Source of the DNA: Lingula anatina
Lineage: Eukaryota > Brachiopoda > Lingulata > Lingulida > Lingulidae
Length of the DNA: 64,000 bases
Direction: 5' to 3'
Assembly (NCBI RefSeq): GCF_001039355.2
Contig: NW_019773970.1
Location: 193,965 to 257,964, forward strand
This document shows, piece after piece, positions 9,507 to 19,924 of this stretch. The translations under genes and the position numbers were made by a program. Within the stretch, counting starts at the first letter, position 1. Each line of letters begins with the position of its first letter. The notes under the pieces are model-generated. The model saw only the letters and a list, made by a program, of their open reading frames with translations. It was not told the origin of the DNA and made no database searches.

Positions 9507-11283
9507 ATTAGTTACTTCTTCAACTATGATACAAAGAATCCATTTATCCAACCCTCGGGTTGCAAATTTAATAATAATAATATTAATACTTTATAATATA
9601 ATATAATGTGATATTAAAATACAATGTTATTTTTTTATCATCATATCCTTGCTGGTATTCACAGGTAGGTTGAAATAAACCCGTTTTTCAAAAAGAATGT
9701 TCTTTGATAAATGCTTTTATACTTTAGAAGAATATGAATATATGGATTGTATTTAACATATTATTGCCTGCTTCACGAGAATAAAATAAATAAAAGACCC
9801 TTTATTTTAGGGGAATTTACTTGCTGTGAAATTCATTTAGCGTTTGCTTAGAAGGTAAAATTGAAACTGAATTAAACTTTCATTTAAAAACATTGATCAT
9901 TGATATGCGTGTAGGGCACACATATTTATTAACAAACAGAATGTGCGGCGGTTTCCGACGAAAATTTCCCGCTAATTGAAAATATCCAGTACCAGTACTT
10001 GCAATAATATATTAGCTGTATTCCTTACTGTATTCCATTTTAGACGAACACAACGAGGATCAGTGCTACCAAACCCAAAGAGGATATTTTGCAAACAGAT
10101 TGCATTAAACAACATGAATAAATGCAAAGCTTTTTACTCTTAGAAGTTTTCTGCTGTGTCTTTCCTACACGGTATCTGATTAAAGACCTAATTGGCCATT
10201 AATCTGATAAACATGTCATCGTTCAATTTACGTGATCAGGAGGTCTCGTCATAGTCAGGGATAATTGCAAAGACATGAGCTCGAGTTTGGGTATGACACA
10301 TCTGTGTCTGTACATAAAAACTTTTTACTACAGTAGAGTTAATAACGACATTTTACAAAGTAGTTGTTTTGAATAATTGAGTGAGGTATAGTAATTCACG
10401 TCAAAATATTTCATTTTTTGTACATTTACATTGTTTATTGGCCCACAAAGAATAAATATGACAATTAGGTTGTTTTCTTACAAACCAAGTTACATTTTAT
10501 GTGAAGATTATAGTTTCTTTGCATTTCCTCACTTTCTACCCAGGTAAATGTAATATTGACATGCTCAAAATTGCAGGTTATGACTTTCAACATGTTGAAT
10601 GCCTTCAACTTGGCCATCAACCAGCTGGTCAGGGGTGACCTTAAGGGGCTAGATGGATTGGGAGATGGCGTGGAAGACAACACTAGCATGCACTATGCAG
10701 CATGGGCCATAACTGTTTTATAGCCTGGCTGGTCAAGTGAAATATCTTATCATATGAGTATTACAAGTCACCTCTTCTTTGAAAAATATTGTATGTATTC
10801 ACCTTACACAGCCAAAAAGGATAACTTTCAACCATATCAGATTCAGTAAGAAATTATTACTAATTAGTTTATCTGTAATACCTTTATAACTGTACAATGT
10901 TAATTATCACCAAGATTTATATCAATGTGGGCTATTATATTAAGTAGTGTGTTTATTATATGTTACAAGGGTAACGGAATATGCCAGTATAGCTATTTGA
11001 TCAGTGTAAAGTGTAATATGTTATGCATATGATGATGAATGTTACAAATTCACCTTTTCTTTGAAATATATCAATAAGAACCCATGCAGTAGGCATAGTG
11101 ACATTGGATCAATGTTGAAAACAGGTTGAGGCATTGATCTACAATGATTAAATTCAATGTTGAATCAATGTTGATCCAGCCACATCAAAATGCCATCATA
11201 ACCCTAAGCAAAATTTGAAGCGTCCCGCACACTGTTTCTGCATATGCGAAGTACACCTCATACTGTATGTATGGTAAAATATT

Positions 11284-11452
11284 TACCTCCTACACACTCC
11301 TTGCACATCTCCCGCACACTTCCTGCACACCCCCAACACCACAACCAGCACACTTCTTGCATACCTCTGGCATACTTCTTGCACACCTCCTGGGTACTTT
11401 TTGCACACCTCCTATGCACTTTTTGCATACCTTCTTGCACGCTTCCTGCTCA
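11284..11452. repeat. Minisatellite, TTGCACACCTCC-like 12-bp unit
   Basis: Some 13 degenerate copies of a roughly 12-base unit, for example TTGCACACCTCC and TTGCATACCTCT. It is open on both strands by chance because the unit lacks stops. Confidence 0.85.
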
Positions 11453-12088
11453 CTAATTTAAATATTTTATAACACAATTTAAATTTTACTCACTCGTTTT
11501 TCAATCAGTTTATATTAATTCTACAAAGACAGGTTTTGAGTTAAATTTGAAGACGTGTCAACATCTTAAAATTTTATAAGGCACATTAAAAAAGTTAAAA
11601 TTATCCTTTAGAAGCTGTACTGTCATTAAACAGAAATATTGTTAAATCTGTTAATCAACAACAAACAAGAAATTACAGTAATATATTGTGGTTTATTAAT
11701 CAATTTAAAAAGATCGAACAAAATCAGCAAAATCCAAGCCATATTTCTCTTCTTTACTCATCCTGTCCTGGTCCGTGCATCTAAAAAAAGAGTATACCAT
11801 AAAGTCCTACAAATTCACCACACTGTGCACAATGCTAAACATCCAAATCTTAAACATCCACGTGGAGGACAAAAAGCATCGTTCATTTCAATATACACAT
11901 TACTGTTTGATAGCTTGAAAGCTGTCAAATGTACAGACAAAAAACCAGAAAATAAAAATGCAAAAAATAGGACACTGTCAGTTCTGATGCACTGATGTAT
12001 TATCCTTACTGTAACTACATAGCCAACATCAAATTCTAATTCTGCATAACAGTGGATTAGGATCAGAGTAAAATGTGTAACAAGCATT

Positions 12089-12308
12089 GGACTGAGTTCC
12101 CATACCTAGATCAATCTGACAGGATCAATCCAACTCCAAGGGGTTTCTCACTAAATTGCTTTCAGCTTAAGTGGCTTAGGATTCTGGCATGCCAGTTTCA
12201 GTAGGCATGACAGACAGCTAAGCCACTTACATTGATTGCATTTAGTGAGAATTCCCTTGGAGATAGATCGATCCACAGTTAGCGTGATAGGGTCTGGAAA
12301 TGGTCCCT
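12089..12308. mobile_element. Foldback/MITE-like element
   Basis: TCTCACTAAATTG...AAGTGGCTTAG on the left is matched in inverse by CTAAGCCACTT...TTTAGTGAGA on the right, forming a long imperfect hairpin of about 220 bp. Outer ends share TTCCCATACCTAGATCAATC and TCTGGAAATGGTCCCTAAGG-type sequence with the element near 31835-32045. It has no coding capacity. Confidence 0.6.
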
Positions 12309-13444
12309 AAGGCTTTAGGCTGATAAGAGTTAAAGTTCATATTTAGGAAATGCCAGAATGAGATAAAGCGAAAATTTCACAAAATTGCTTAAACTAAAAA
12401 AAAAAATTATATATATATATATATAATTTAATAGAGCCGTTTTTCTAATTTGGGCTGTATGTCAATCCTAAGAATCATTCTTGTAAGTTAAAAAAATACA
12501 GAAAATGTTACAAAGTAACAGTACAGGGCTCCTGGTGGATGGGAGTGATGAGTCATATCTTGAAAATGCCAGTTTGAAAAAATGAAAAATTAAAAAAGAA
12601 AAAATTACAAAAATATTCCACTAAAGCTGCCATTCAGTCTAGCTGCATTACCATGATATGAATCATCCAACTTGCTGATTTTCAAAAGTTGGTATATCTC
12701 TTTTAATGAAGTATAGTATACTTTCATTTTAAAACATATGGGTAAAGTACACTTGTTTTAATTTTATAAAGGTTAAATGTAGACTGCCTATTAATCCAAT
12801 ATGGCCACTCTATCCAAGATGGCAGCCAAAATTTGACCAATTTTGCAATTTAATCCCTTTTCTTTACGTCAGAATTTCTTTCAATCTTCTAGAAGCAAAA
12901 TTTCATCAAACATAGATGCTCTACCCTAACTTCCTGCATTTTTTACTATCTATATACAGAATGAAGGCTTTATGCTTGTAGAAATACCCAAAATGGCCAC
13001 CATAAATCCCTTATCATTACCCTCATATGAAACAAAGTCACGTATATCTCATAAAAAGTTGAAATATCTCCTTTGATGAAGTACATTTCATTTTTATTTT
13101 ACAATATATGGGTATATGAGAATTTGTTCACTTTTTGCAGATAAATTTAAGATGGCATGTTTATTCACAGTCAATTATTTACAAGTTTTTTCACATTCAT
13201 ATGCATGTTCTTGGACTATTGTATTTTATAGCATAACAACTATGTTGTCAAAGTACATGTCTAGAATAACATCATTATCTATTTATTTGTTTATCAAAAA
13301 GAAGCTCGAAGGTTTTGTACAATAATAATTCCAATTCCAAGCAAATTTCATTTCTTGGAATCAAAGGTAAACTCATATTTTATTGAAACTTCAAACAACA
13401 TTTATTGAACTATGCAATAGATACTTTTCATTTATTAATTGGTG

Positions 13445-13866
13445 TTTTAGTTACCTCCGCCAAGGAGGTTATGTTTTCACCCCTGTTTTTTGTTTGTTTC
13501 TTTGTTTGTTTGTCATCAACATGACTCAAAAAGTTATGAATGAATTGTGATGGAATTTTCAGGGTAGGTCAGAAATGGGTTAACTTAGAAGTGTTTAGTT
13601 TTTGGTGGTGATCTGGATCAATAATCAATCAATAATGAAAAATAAAAAAAAATTAAGTTCTGGGCTGATTTTGATGAAATTTTCAGGAGCTGTCAGAAGT
13701 GGGCCAAGGAACAGATGATTAGTTTTTGGTGGTGATCCGGATCAATAATCAATCAATAGTAAAAAACTAAATCATTATAGAATGAAAATATAGGAGTGAA
13801 ACGGTATTGGGTGGAGACCTTGCTGCCTTGGCGGAGGTCTGTGCTCTCGGAGTGCTTTTCTAGTTG
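13445..13866. mobile_element. MITE-like repeat with CCTCCGCCAAGG ends
   Basis: CCTCCGCCAAGGAGGTTATG at 13454 is mirrored by CCTTGGCGGAGG at 13826-13837. Inside are two diverged copies of a segment beginning AAAAGTTATGAATG or its equivalent and ending GTGATCTGGATCAATAATC. I recognise this as the widespread non-autonomous repeat with CTCCGCCAAGG ends seen in many marine animals. It does not code for a protein. Confidence 0.7.
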
Positions 13867-13964
13867 CAATTAATTTTTGGGAATACAGATGGTGGAAACA
13901 ACTATGCATTTTGCTGTTTAGCAGTTTATTATGTCCCACATCATTAAGTTTAGTATGCAAAATT

Positions 13965-14060
13965 TTATTGCTGCTAATTTGCAGAACTAATATTACAGCA
14001 AATTCGAAGGAAGGAATTGCAATTTGCAGCAATATTGCAGCAAATTTGCAACTGGCCTGA
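13965..14060 (-). repeat. GCAGCAATATTGCTGC-type palindromic repeat, copy 2
   Basis: The reverse complement of this segment resembles 2545-2640: GCAAATTTGCTGCAATATTG, then GCAAATTGCAATTCCTTC, then GCAAATTAGCAGCAATAA, in the same order. Confidence 0.6.
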
Positions 14061-14689
14061 TATTTTGGTAAGGGTAAAGCTCATAAAGTATAGAAATGAA
14101 GAGCATCATCAGTTGGGAGGAGAAACCTAAGATCTGCTTTGCAAGAAGCAAATATGCAGGACCTTTGGTCATATCTAAAGACCCAAAAATCCATATAGCT
14201 GTACAAAAATCATGTGCGCCTCTTCCACAATACCATGTAACTGTAAGGTGGTGACATTCCCCTCCATGCTGGAAAATATTATAAAATGCCAAGCATTTGC
14301 ACTTCCCATGCTTCTAAGGAGAGTTGATGAAACTACGCCCAAGTAAGCTCATAAACTGTACTCAAACCACATCCATGTGGACCATAAGTGCTTCATGTAA
14401 GACAAAGATCAATGTGTAAATTGGAAGAAACCCTCCAATTTTTGCAACCTGCAGTGACCTATGTGTATGGCTAGTTTCTGAGGAATATACCCATGATCTC
14501 TTTACCAATATGCTTAACGAAATACCCAAGTTCTAAATGCTCCAAGTCTCCAATCCACTGTAACACCATGTTTCCTCAGGAGGAATCTGAGACGCGTCGG
14601 ATCCTTTAGTTTCCACTCTCCTTTGGGAAAAGAAAATCTGATCACCAAGCACAAAAAGATTTTTCACCCATGGGCAATGTACTGAAGGA

Positions 14690-15115
14690 ACCATAACATA
14701 AGGTTCTCGAGATGTATTATTTGGACACGTGGATCTTGTCCCTGTATCTACTATGCTGATTTGAACTGGTGAAACCTGTAGAACATATTGTATCCTTACA
14801 AGGCAGCAGGATGGTGGAGGATTTATAATGTTAAGAGATGGACACACATGACCACAGATTGTCCTTGGTTGTTTTTCTATGACCCTTTAACAGTGCTAGA
14901 TATAGGGAAAAGGTATTGTTCAATGTAGTGTCCCTACATATTCAGGTTGTACATCTAATAGCAACTCATTTTTATGGACAAAAAAGGCATGCCCCCCAAG
15001 AGAACTATAAAGCTGCTAACAACATGGTTAGTTTGGTATGGCCATCAGCTTCTCCAAGCCTTATTCCAAAAGATACCTGTCAGGACAGCATCCGGAGGTG
15101 TAGAAATATGTTATA
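14690..15115 (+). pseudogene. Decayed Tc1/mariner-like transposase fragment
   Basis: Reading the plus strand with several frame changes gives pieces that line up, in order, with Tc1/mariner transposases: a DGGGFIML-like segment near 14810 (family GGGSVMVWG), a KRYC segment near 14910 (family QRY), a FYGQKRHAP-like segment near 14973 (family FQQDNAPcH, with the Asp lost), and VWPSASPSLIP at about 15036-15068 (family WPxxSPDLNPIE), followed by IRRCRN (family RRVR). The catalytic Asp and Glu positions are not intact, so no activity is expected. Identification is by eye and moderate. Confidence 0.42.
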
Positions 15116-15509
15116 GTTGGAGAGAACTTGGCATGAATGATGGATGAACATTCCACATTTTTTTTTAATTTGTGAGCCAAAAAATTCATACAAGAAAAAA
15201 ATTCAATCAATTATTCCTTCATTAGATAGGTGTTTTATATTTAAAAAATCTGTTTGTAATCCTGTTTTACCTCTGAAATCAAGTTTTCAAGGTCCACATC
15301 ATCTAAATAGGCCCAACTTAATATTAATTGTTAAGTTAAAAGTAATGTTCCATGGCAACATTATAGTAACATACATGCCTGTCGTGTCCGATATCAAGAT
15401 AAAAAAGATATTTTATGAGGTCACATGATGTAACCTCTTGTGGTCCAACAGCTCTTGAGTTTTGTGGCCGCCTCTTTGTATTATGCTCATGTGAAGAATT
15501 TAACTATAC

Positions 15510-15678
15510 CAGGCCCGTAGCCTGGTAGTTCGGGGGGTTCGAAAGAACCACCCTTTTTGCTAGGAAAAGGTCCACTCTGGGTAAAATTTGACCTATGTAC
15601 TTGAGGATTTTATGGTAAAAGGTCCATTTTTTTTTCAGAAAACGAACACCCTCTCTGAAATTGCTGGCTACGGGCCTG
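15510..15678. mobile_element. MITE with CAGGCCCGTAGCC terminal inverted repeats, copy 1
   Basis: The element begins CAGGCCCGTAGCC and ends GGCTACGGGCCTG. It is flanked on both sides by TATAC (15505-15509 and 15679-15683), a 5-bp target duplication. The interior shares AAAAGGTCCACTCTGG and CAGAAAACGAAC with the second copy at 62984-63150. It is non-coding. Confidence 0.85.
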
Positions 15679-16639
15679 TATACAATTATAAGCAATTAAT
15701 GTTTAGATCCACATAAAATAAGAAATTAGTATATAAGCGATGAGAATTGATACCTTTGGGATAGAAAGGAGAGGAGGTTGGGAAAGATGGAGCAGATGTA
15801 TTTTCAAGAAGTTAGGAGTTGGAGACTTAGAAACGCCAACGAATAAATCGTTTAACTGGTCATTATGTGGACTTGGGGTTTTCTTTGTACGACCCTATGT
15901 AAATCTGACATGAAGCGTGAAATCTTTAGATTGCATCATCCACTAAGTTGGTCGAAATCGTAATGTCCTATTTCAAGCCCACACTTAAATTAAGCATCCT
16001 AAATTTTAAAAGTTTATGACATTCACTCCATATATATAAAAAAAAGTTTATTACATGCCATCTTGAAATGACAAGTTTTGGATGTCATCTCTAAAATCTA
16101 TATCACTGCCACCCGAAAATATACTTCATTAAATAAGAGATTGCAACTATCAGTAAAGTACACATGGTACCCTTGATTTGTAATGGTAAGGGGTATAAGG
16201 CAGCCACATTGGATTTTTCTCTAATGAAAAAGGCCTAATCATATTCTTTACAGATATGAAATTGTAGGAAATATTTAAGAGAATTTATATTTCTTGAAAT
16301 ATTGCATTTTACCATGGTTGAAATAATTCTAGATTATATAACATGTGCCTCAGTTGCGAAAATTGTTAAAATAATGGCAGCCATCTTGGATAAAGAAGCC
16401 ATATTGAAAAAAGATATGGTCTTAGCTTTACCTTTAAAAATAAACAATTGTCCTTTACCAATAAACTGCAAAGAAAACATGAAATATACTTCATTAAAGA
16501 AGATATTTGATCTTGCAAATAAAGTGTATATAAGTGGTTTTCTTCAGATTTAATTCTTAGGCATGTTAACAGTCTCAATATGGAACTAATTAGATATGTA
16601 AAAGTGTTGTTTTGACATTTTCTGCTGCTTAACAATATT

Positions 16640-17215
16640 GTTAGTTGATTATATAAAAATGATGGTAAACCTATTATCGTGCATTGTGTAATAAAGTATC
16701 AAAAATGGAAAGGAACTCATCATTGCAGTTCGTCAGATTCAATCATTCACTATGTTCAGAATCTCCAAATGGAGCAAATTGTGACATTTAAAATTGTTCT
16801 ACTGATATTTTTCCTTTGTCAGCAATTTTCCTAGTTGATCATTTAAAAATGACAGTAAATTGATTATTTTGTTTTATGTAAAAAAAGGTGTTGAAAATGG
16901 AAAGAAAATCATTTCAGTTATCTCTTGTTTACATTTTGGCATTTTGAAAGTGTGACTCTGAACTTCCATGGCCTTGGAGACCTTTCCATATCACATTTTC
17001 TGAATATCCATGATACTTTTTTTTTTTAATTGATGGACATTGTGCTGTTAAGTATTTTGTTATATTGCATGAAAGTTGAAGAAAAACCCTACTTTGGACA
17101 CTGCTGCCAGGATAGCGATTAAGGGAAAACCATGTTACTTATGATACTCAAACTTACTGAAAAGTTTCATAAGACTGAAGTGCAGCTTGTGTTGGAAAAC
17201 CAGTGTAATTGTTTT
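16640..17215 (+). repeat. Dispersed repeat family, copies at 16.6-17.2 kb
   Basis: The part 16.93-17.21 kb matches the copy at 6.5 kb (CTGAACTTCCATGGC, CTCAAACTTACTGAAAAGTT, GTTGGAAAACCA). A further duplicated phrase, TTAGTTGAT then AAAAATGA then GTAAA, occurs at about 16.64 and 16.83 kb. Confidence 0.5.
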
Positions 17216-17289
17216 CTGTTTTGGAACCAATGCAGTTCTATAGAGTGCTATATGGTGCAATAAATGTATATGGATAGCAGGCAGTATGT

Positions 17290-17375
17290 TAATTCAGGGT
17301 TATAAAGTAATTTGCTTAATTAATTTTCAAGTTATTTCAGGGTTGTAAAGTAATTTGCTTAATTAATTTTCAAGT
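17290..17375. repeat. 2 x 43-bp tandem repeat
   Basis: TTCAGGGTTATAAAGTAATT and its neighbour repeat once with a single A/G difference in the first 20 bases. Confidence 0.85.
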
Positions 17376-17799
17376 GGCCATTAAATGAGATTACATAAAA
17401 CACACGTTGAGATTTCATTGTAAAGTCCCATAGGTTTAGCTCTCTTAACTGTGTCACATAATTAGGAATCGATGATTATTATGCAGGTAAATGTTATTTA
17501 ATATTGAAAATAATTTTACAAAAGAAAAATTTTGTGTAACGCTTACGTTAATGCTAAAGATGAATAACAGTTCATTACTATTCTCAAACTCAATAGGGTT
17601 ATTCATATCATGTTAGTAATTATACAGCTAGATTAAAAGTTTGAATAGCAGCTTTATTGGAATTTTTTGTTATGTTTTATTGTTTTATTTTTTCTTTTAA
17701 TTATTTTTCAAACACTAGCATCTTCAAGATGTCACTTTCAACTCCCATCCACCAGAAGTGCTGTGCATTTTCTGTTTTTCCACATTAGCAGTTGTGTTG

Positions 17800-18600
17800 G
17801 TTTTTATGTCTTTAAACATTATGTAATATTATTTTATGCACTGTTATCATTTTTCACATATTGGGATTTCCATTATGTGAATTTGAACTCTTGTGGTCTT
17901 GAAACTGTAATCTTATTGCAGGGGCTGAATGAGACTGTCTATCTGGGCCTTCTGGGAGATGGTCAGATTTTAATGTTTACATTGATGGGTATCTATTATT
18001 TCTGTTGGAATACCATCAAAAATGGAGGGTGGATCAACAAAGATAATTTGGAATACTGTCAGAAAATATCTCTCCTGTTCACTACTGTTTTTGACCATGT
18101 TATCTGTTGTTCATGATTAAAATTCAGTGTTGATTGACAGTATTATTTATTTTTGCATCAAAATTGACAAAATGACCTATTTTTTACATATTTATTCAAA
18201 TATTGAGACTTTCATCATGTGAATTTGAACTTTCATGGTCCTGAAACTGTAATCTTATTGAAGGGGTGGATTGAGACCATCTTCTGGGTCTTCCAGAAGA
18301 CAGTCAGGTTATTAAGTTTATATTGACTGGTATCTATTTTTTTCTGTTGGAAGACCATCAAAATGGAGGATTGATCAAAAAAAGATACTTTCGAATACTG
18401 TAAGAAAATATCTCTGGGTTCGCTCCTGTTATTGACATGTTACCTGTTGTGCATGATTAAAATTCAGTGGTGACTGACAGTGCTATTATAAGCATTATTT
18501 ATCATTGCATCAAAATTGAGAAAATTACCTTTTTTGCATCTTTATTTTCTGTTTTTTGTCTGTACATTTGACAGCTTTGCTGCCTTGTTCACTTATGTTA
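17800..18600 (+). repeat. Dispersed repeat family, tandem pair at 17.8-18.6 kb
   Basis: The blocks 17.86-18.17 and 18.19-18.50 kb are diverged duplicates: ATGTGAATTTGAACT, GAAACTGTAATCTTATTG, GACCATCAAAATGGAGG and AAAATTCAGTG recur in order. The second copy has several indels. The 149-codon open frame over the first copy is not preserved in the second. Confidence 0.6.
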
Positions 18601-18765
18601 TCAGTGTTGCATATATGCTGAAAAAAGTGAAAAACAGCATAACTTCCCTAAAAATGACCCAATCATGCTGATTTTCGAACTTGACCTGCGTATTATGAAT
18701 ATTCAGCAGTTCTGTAAGTTTCAAGGCAAAAGGTAAAATGGTTTTCCACTTATCGTGTTATCGGT
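18600..18765 (+). repeat. Dispersed repeat with an inverted partner at 62.46-62.60 kb
   Basis: The reverse complement contains ACCATTTTACCTTTTG, CAGAACTGCTGAATATTC and ATAATACGCAGGT, matching 62465-62590 in the same order with mismatches. Confidence 0.6.
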
Positions 18766-19924
18766 GCTNTGGGAATATGAGCAGTGTGTAAAGATTTGTA
18801 TTATTTTATATAATAAAACTTAAAAGACTTTGTGACATGAGGAAAATTATCTGAGTGGATGTCAGTAGTATTCCTGTTTTGAAAAAAAAATGCTAAATAA
18901 TTAATGGAGAGAGATTTCAGTATGAAATATTCAGTATGAAATGTTCTGGAATTGTATGGATTTGAAGTGTATTGGCACATACTGTACCATCTCATCCCAT
19001 TTACCAATAACATTTACCCAATAACAACTCTATTTTCACAAATCTTCCATTCCATGTTTGATTTTGATTTTGATTTTATATTAACTTTCCTGATTTGCTT
19101 TGGATATTTGCATGTTGTCTTGGTTTTGCATGTGCTATGTTTTAGTTTTGTATTTTTGCATATCCAATCAGGGAATAAAGAATGATGTGTTGTATTTGTT
19201 ACTGCATGTAGCATGTTAATTCTTAGTGCATGTAGGGTATATGTTATTTAATGTTATGTAGCTTGATTATATCTATATCCTTTACCAAATGACAGACTTT
19301 ACGAAAGGCCAAAAAACTGTGAGAAATTTGATCTAACAAGCTTGAAAATTCTGTCAGGCTGAAGCAAAATCTGACAGACTGAATCAAATTTATAAAAAAA
19401 AATGCAAATTTGATTTTTTTTTTTACAGTGTCTGTATATATTCTGATCAGTCTGTCTGTCCATGTCGTCCCCATTGCTGTTTCTGTCGTTGTCCGACACA
19501 TGGCATTCGCCCCATAACTGCCAAATGGTTTTTTGATTTACTTTAAATTTACTGAGTGGCTTTTTTTTTCACAATTTACCGATGAAAATAGAGCTTTTTC
19601 TCCTTTCTTGTTCAAAAAACTTGAAAACATAAGGACCAACAGTACAGAATTTTTATCGGACTGAGGCGAAATTTGTCAGGATTGTCTGATGGTCCTGGGC
19701 CTTTTGTAAAGTCTGAAATTATAAGTATTGATGTACGTAATAAACTGCCAATATTCCCTTGCAATGTAAATGTCACTAGAACGAAAAAAATGCCAAGAAA
19801 TATTATTATACAAGATTTACCATTTTGTAAATATTATGAAAAAATGGTACAACATTTTAGTATGTATTGTAGAAAAAGTTAATATGTCATAAATTTTTTA
19901 CTTAAAACAATTACATATTTCCAG

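Larger units (their letters stand above)
5604..19924. other. 14 kb repeat-rich interval without a supported gene
   Basis: The stretch holds the GPCR 3' region, then AT-rich DNA with the repeats listed separately. No exon was recognised with enough support, although the N-terminal exons of the gene ending at 23204 must lie upstream of 19925. The least repetitive part is about 9900-10750. There an ORF at 10544-10723 follows a good acceptor-like CTTTCTACCCAG and ends in TAG; it is discussed as a finding. Confidence 0.55.

Noticed and set aside
15530-15560. GGTTCGAAAGAACC resembling a tRNA T-loop
   Set aside because: It is part of the CAGGCCCGTAGCC MITE, occurs in both copies, and no acceptor stem or anticodon arm can be folded around it.
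17667-18116. 149-codon plus-strand ORF rich in Phe and Leu
   Set aside because: It falls in the dispersed repeat; the neighbouring duplicate at 18.2 kb has frame shifts and stops at the same place.
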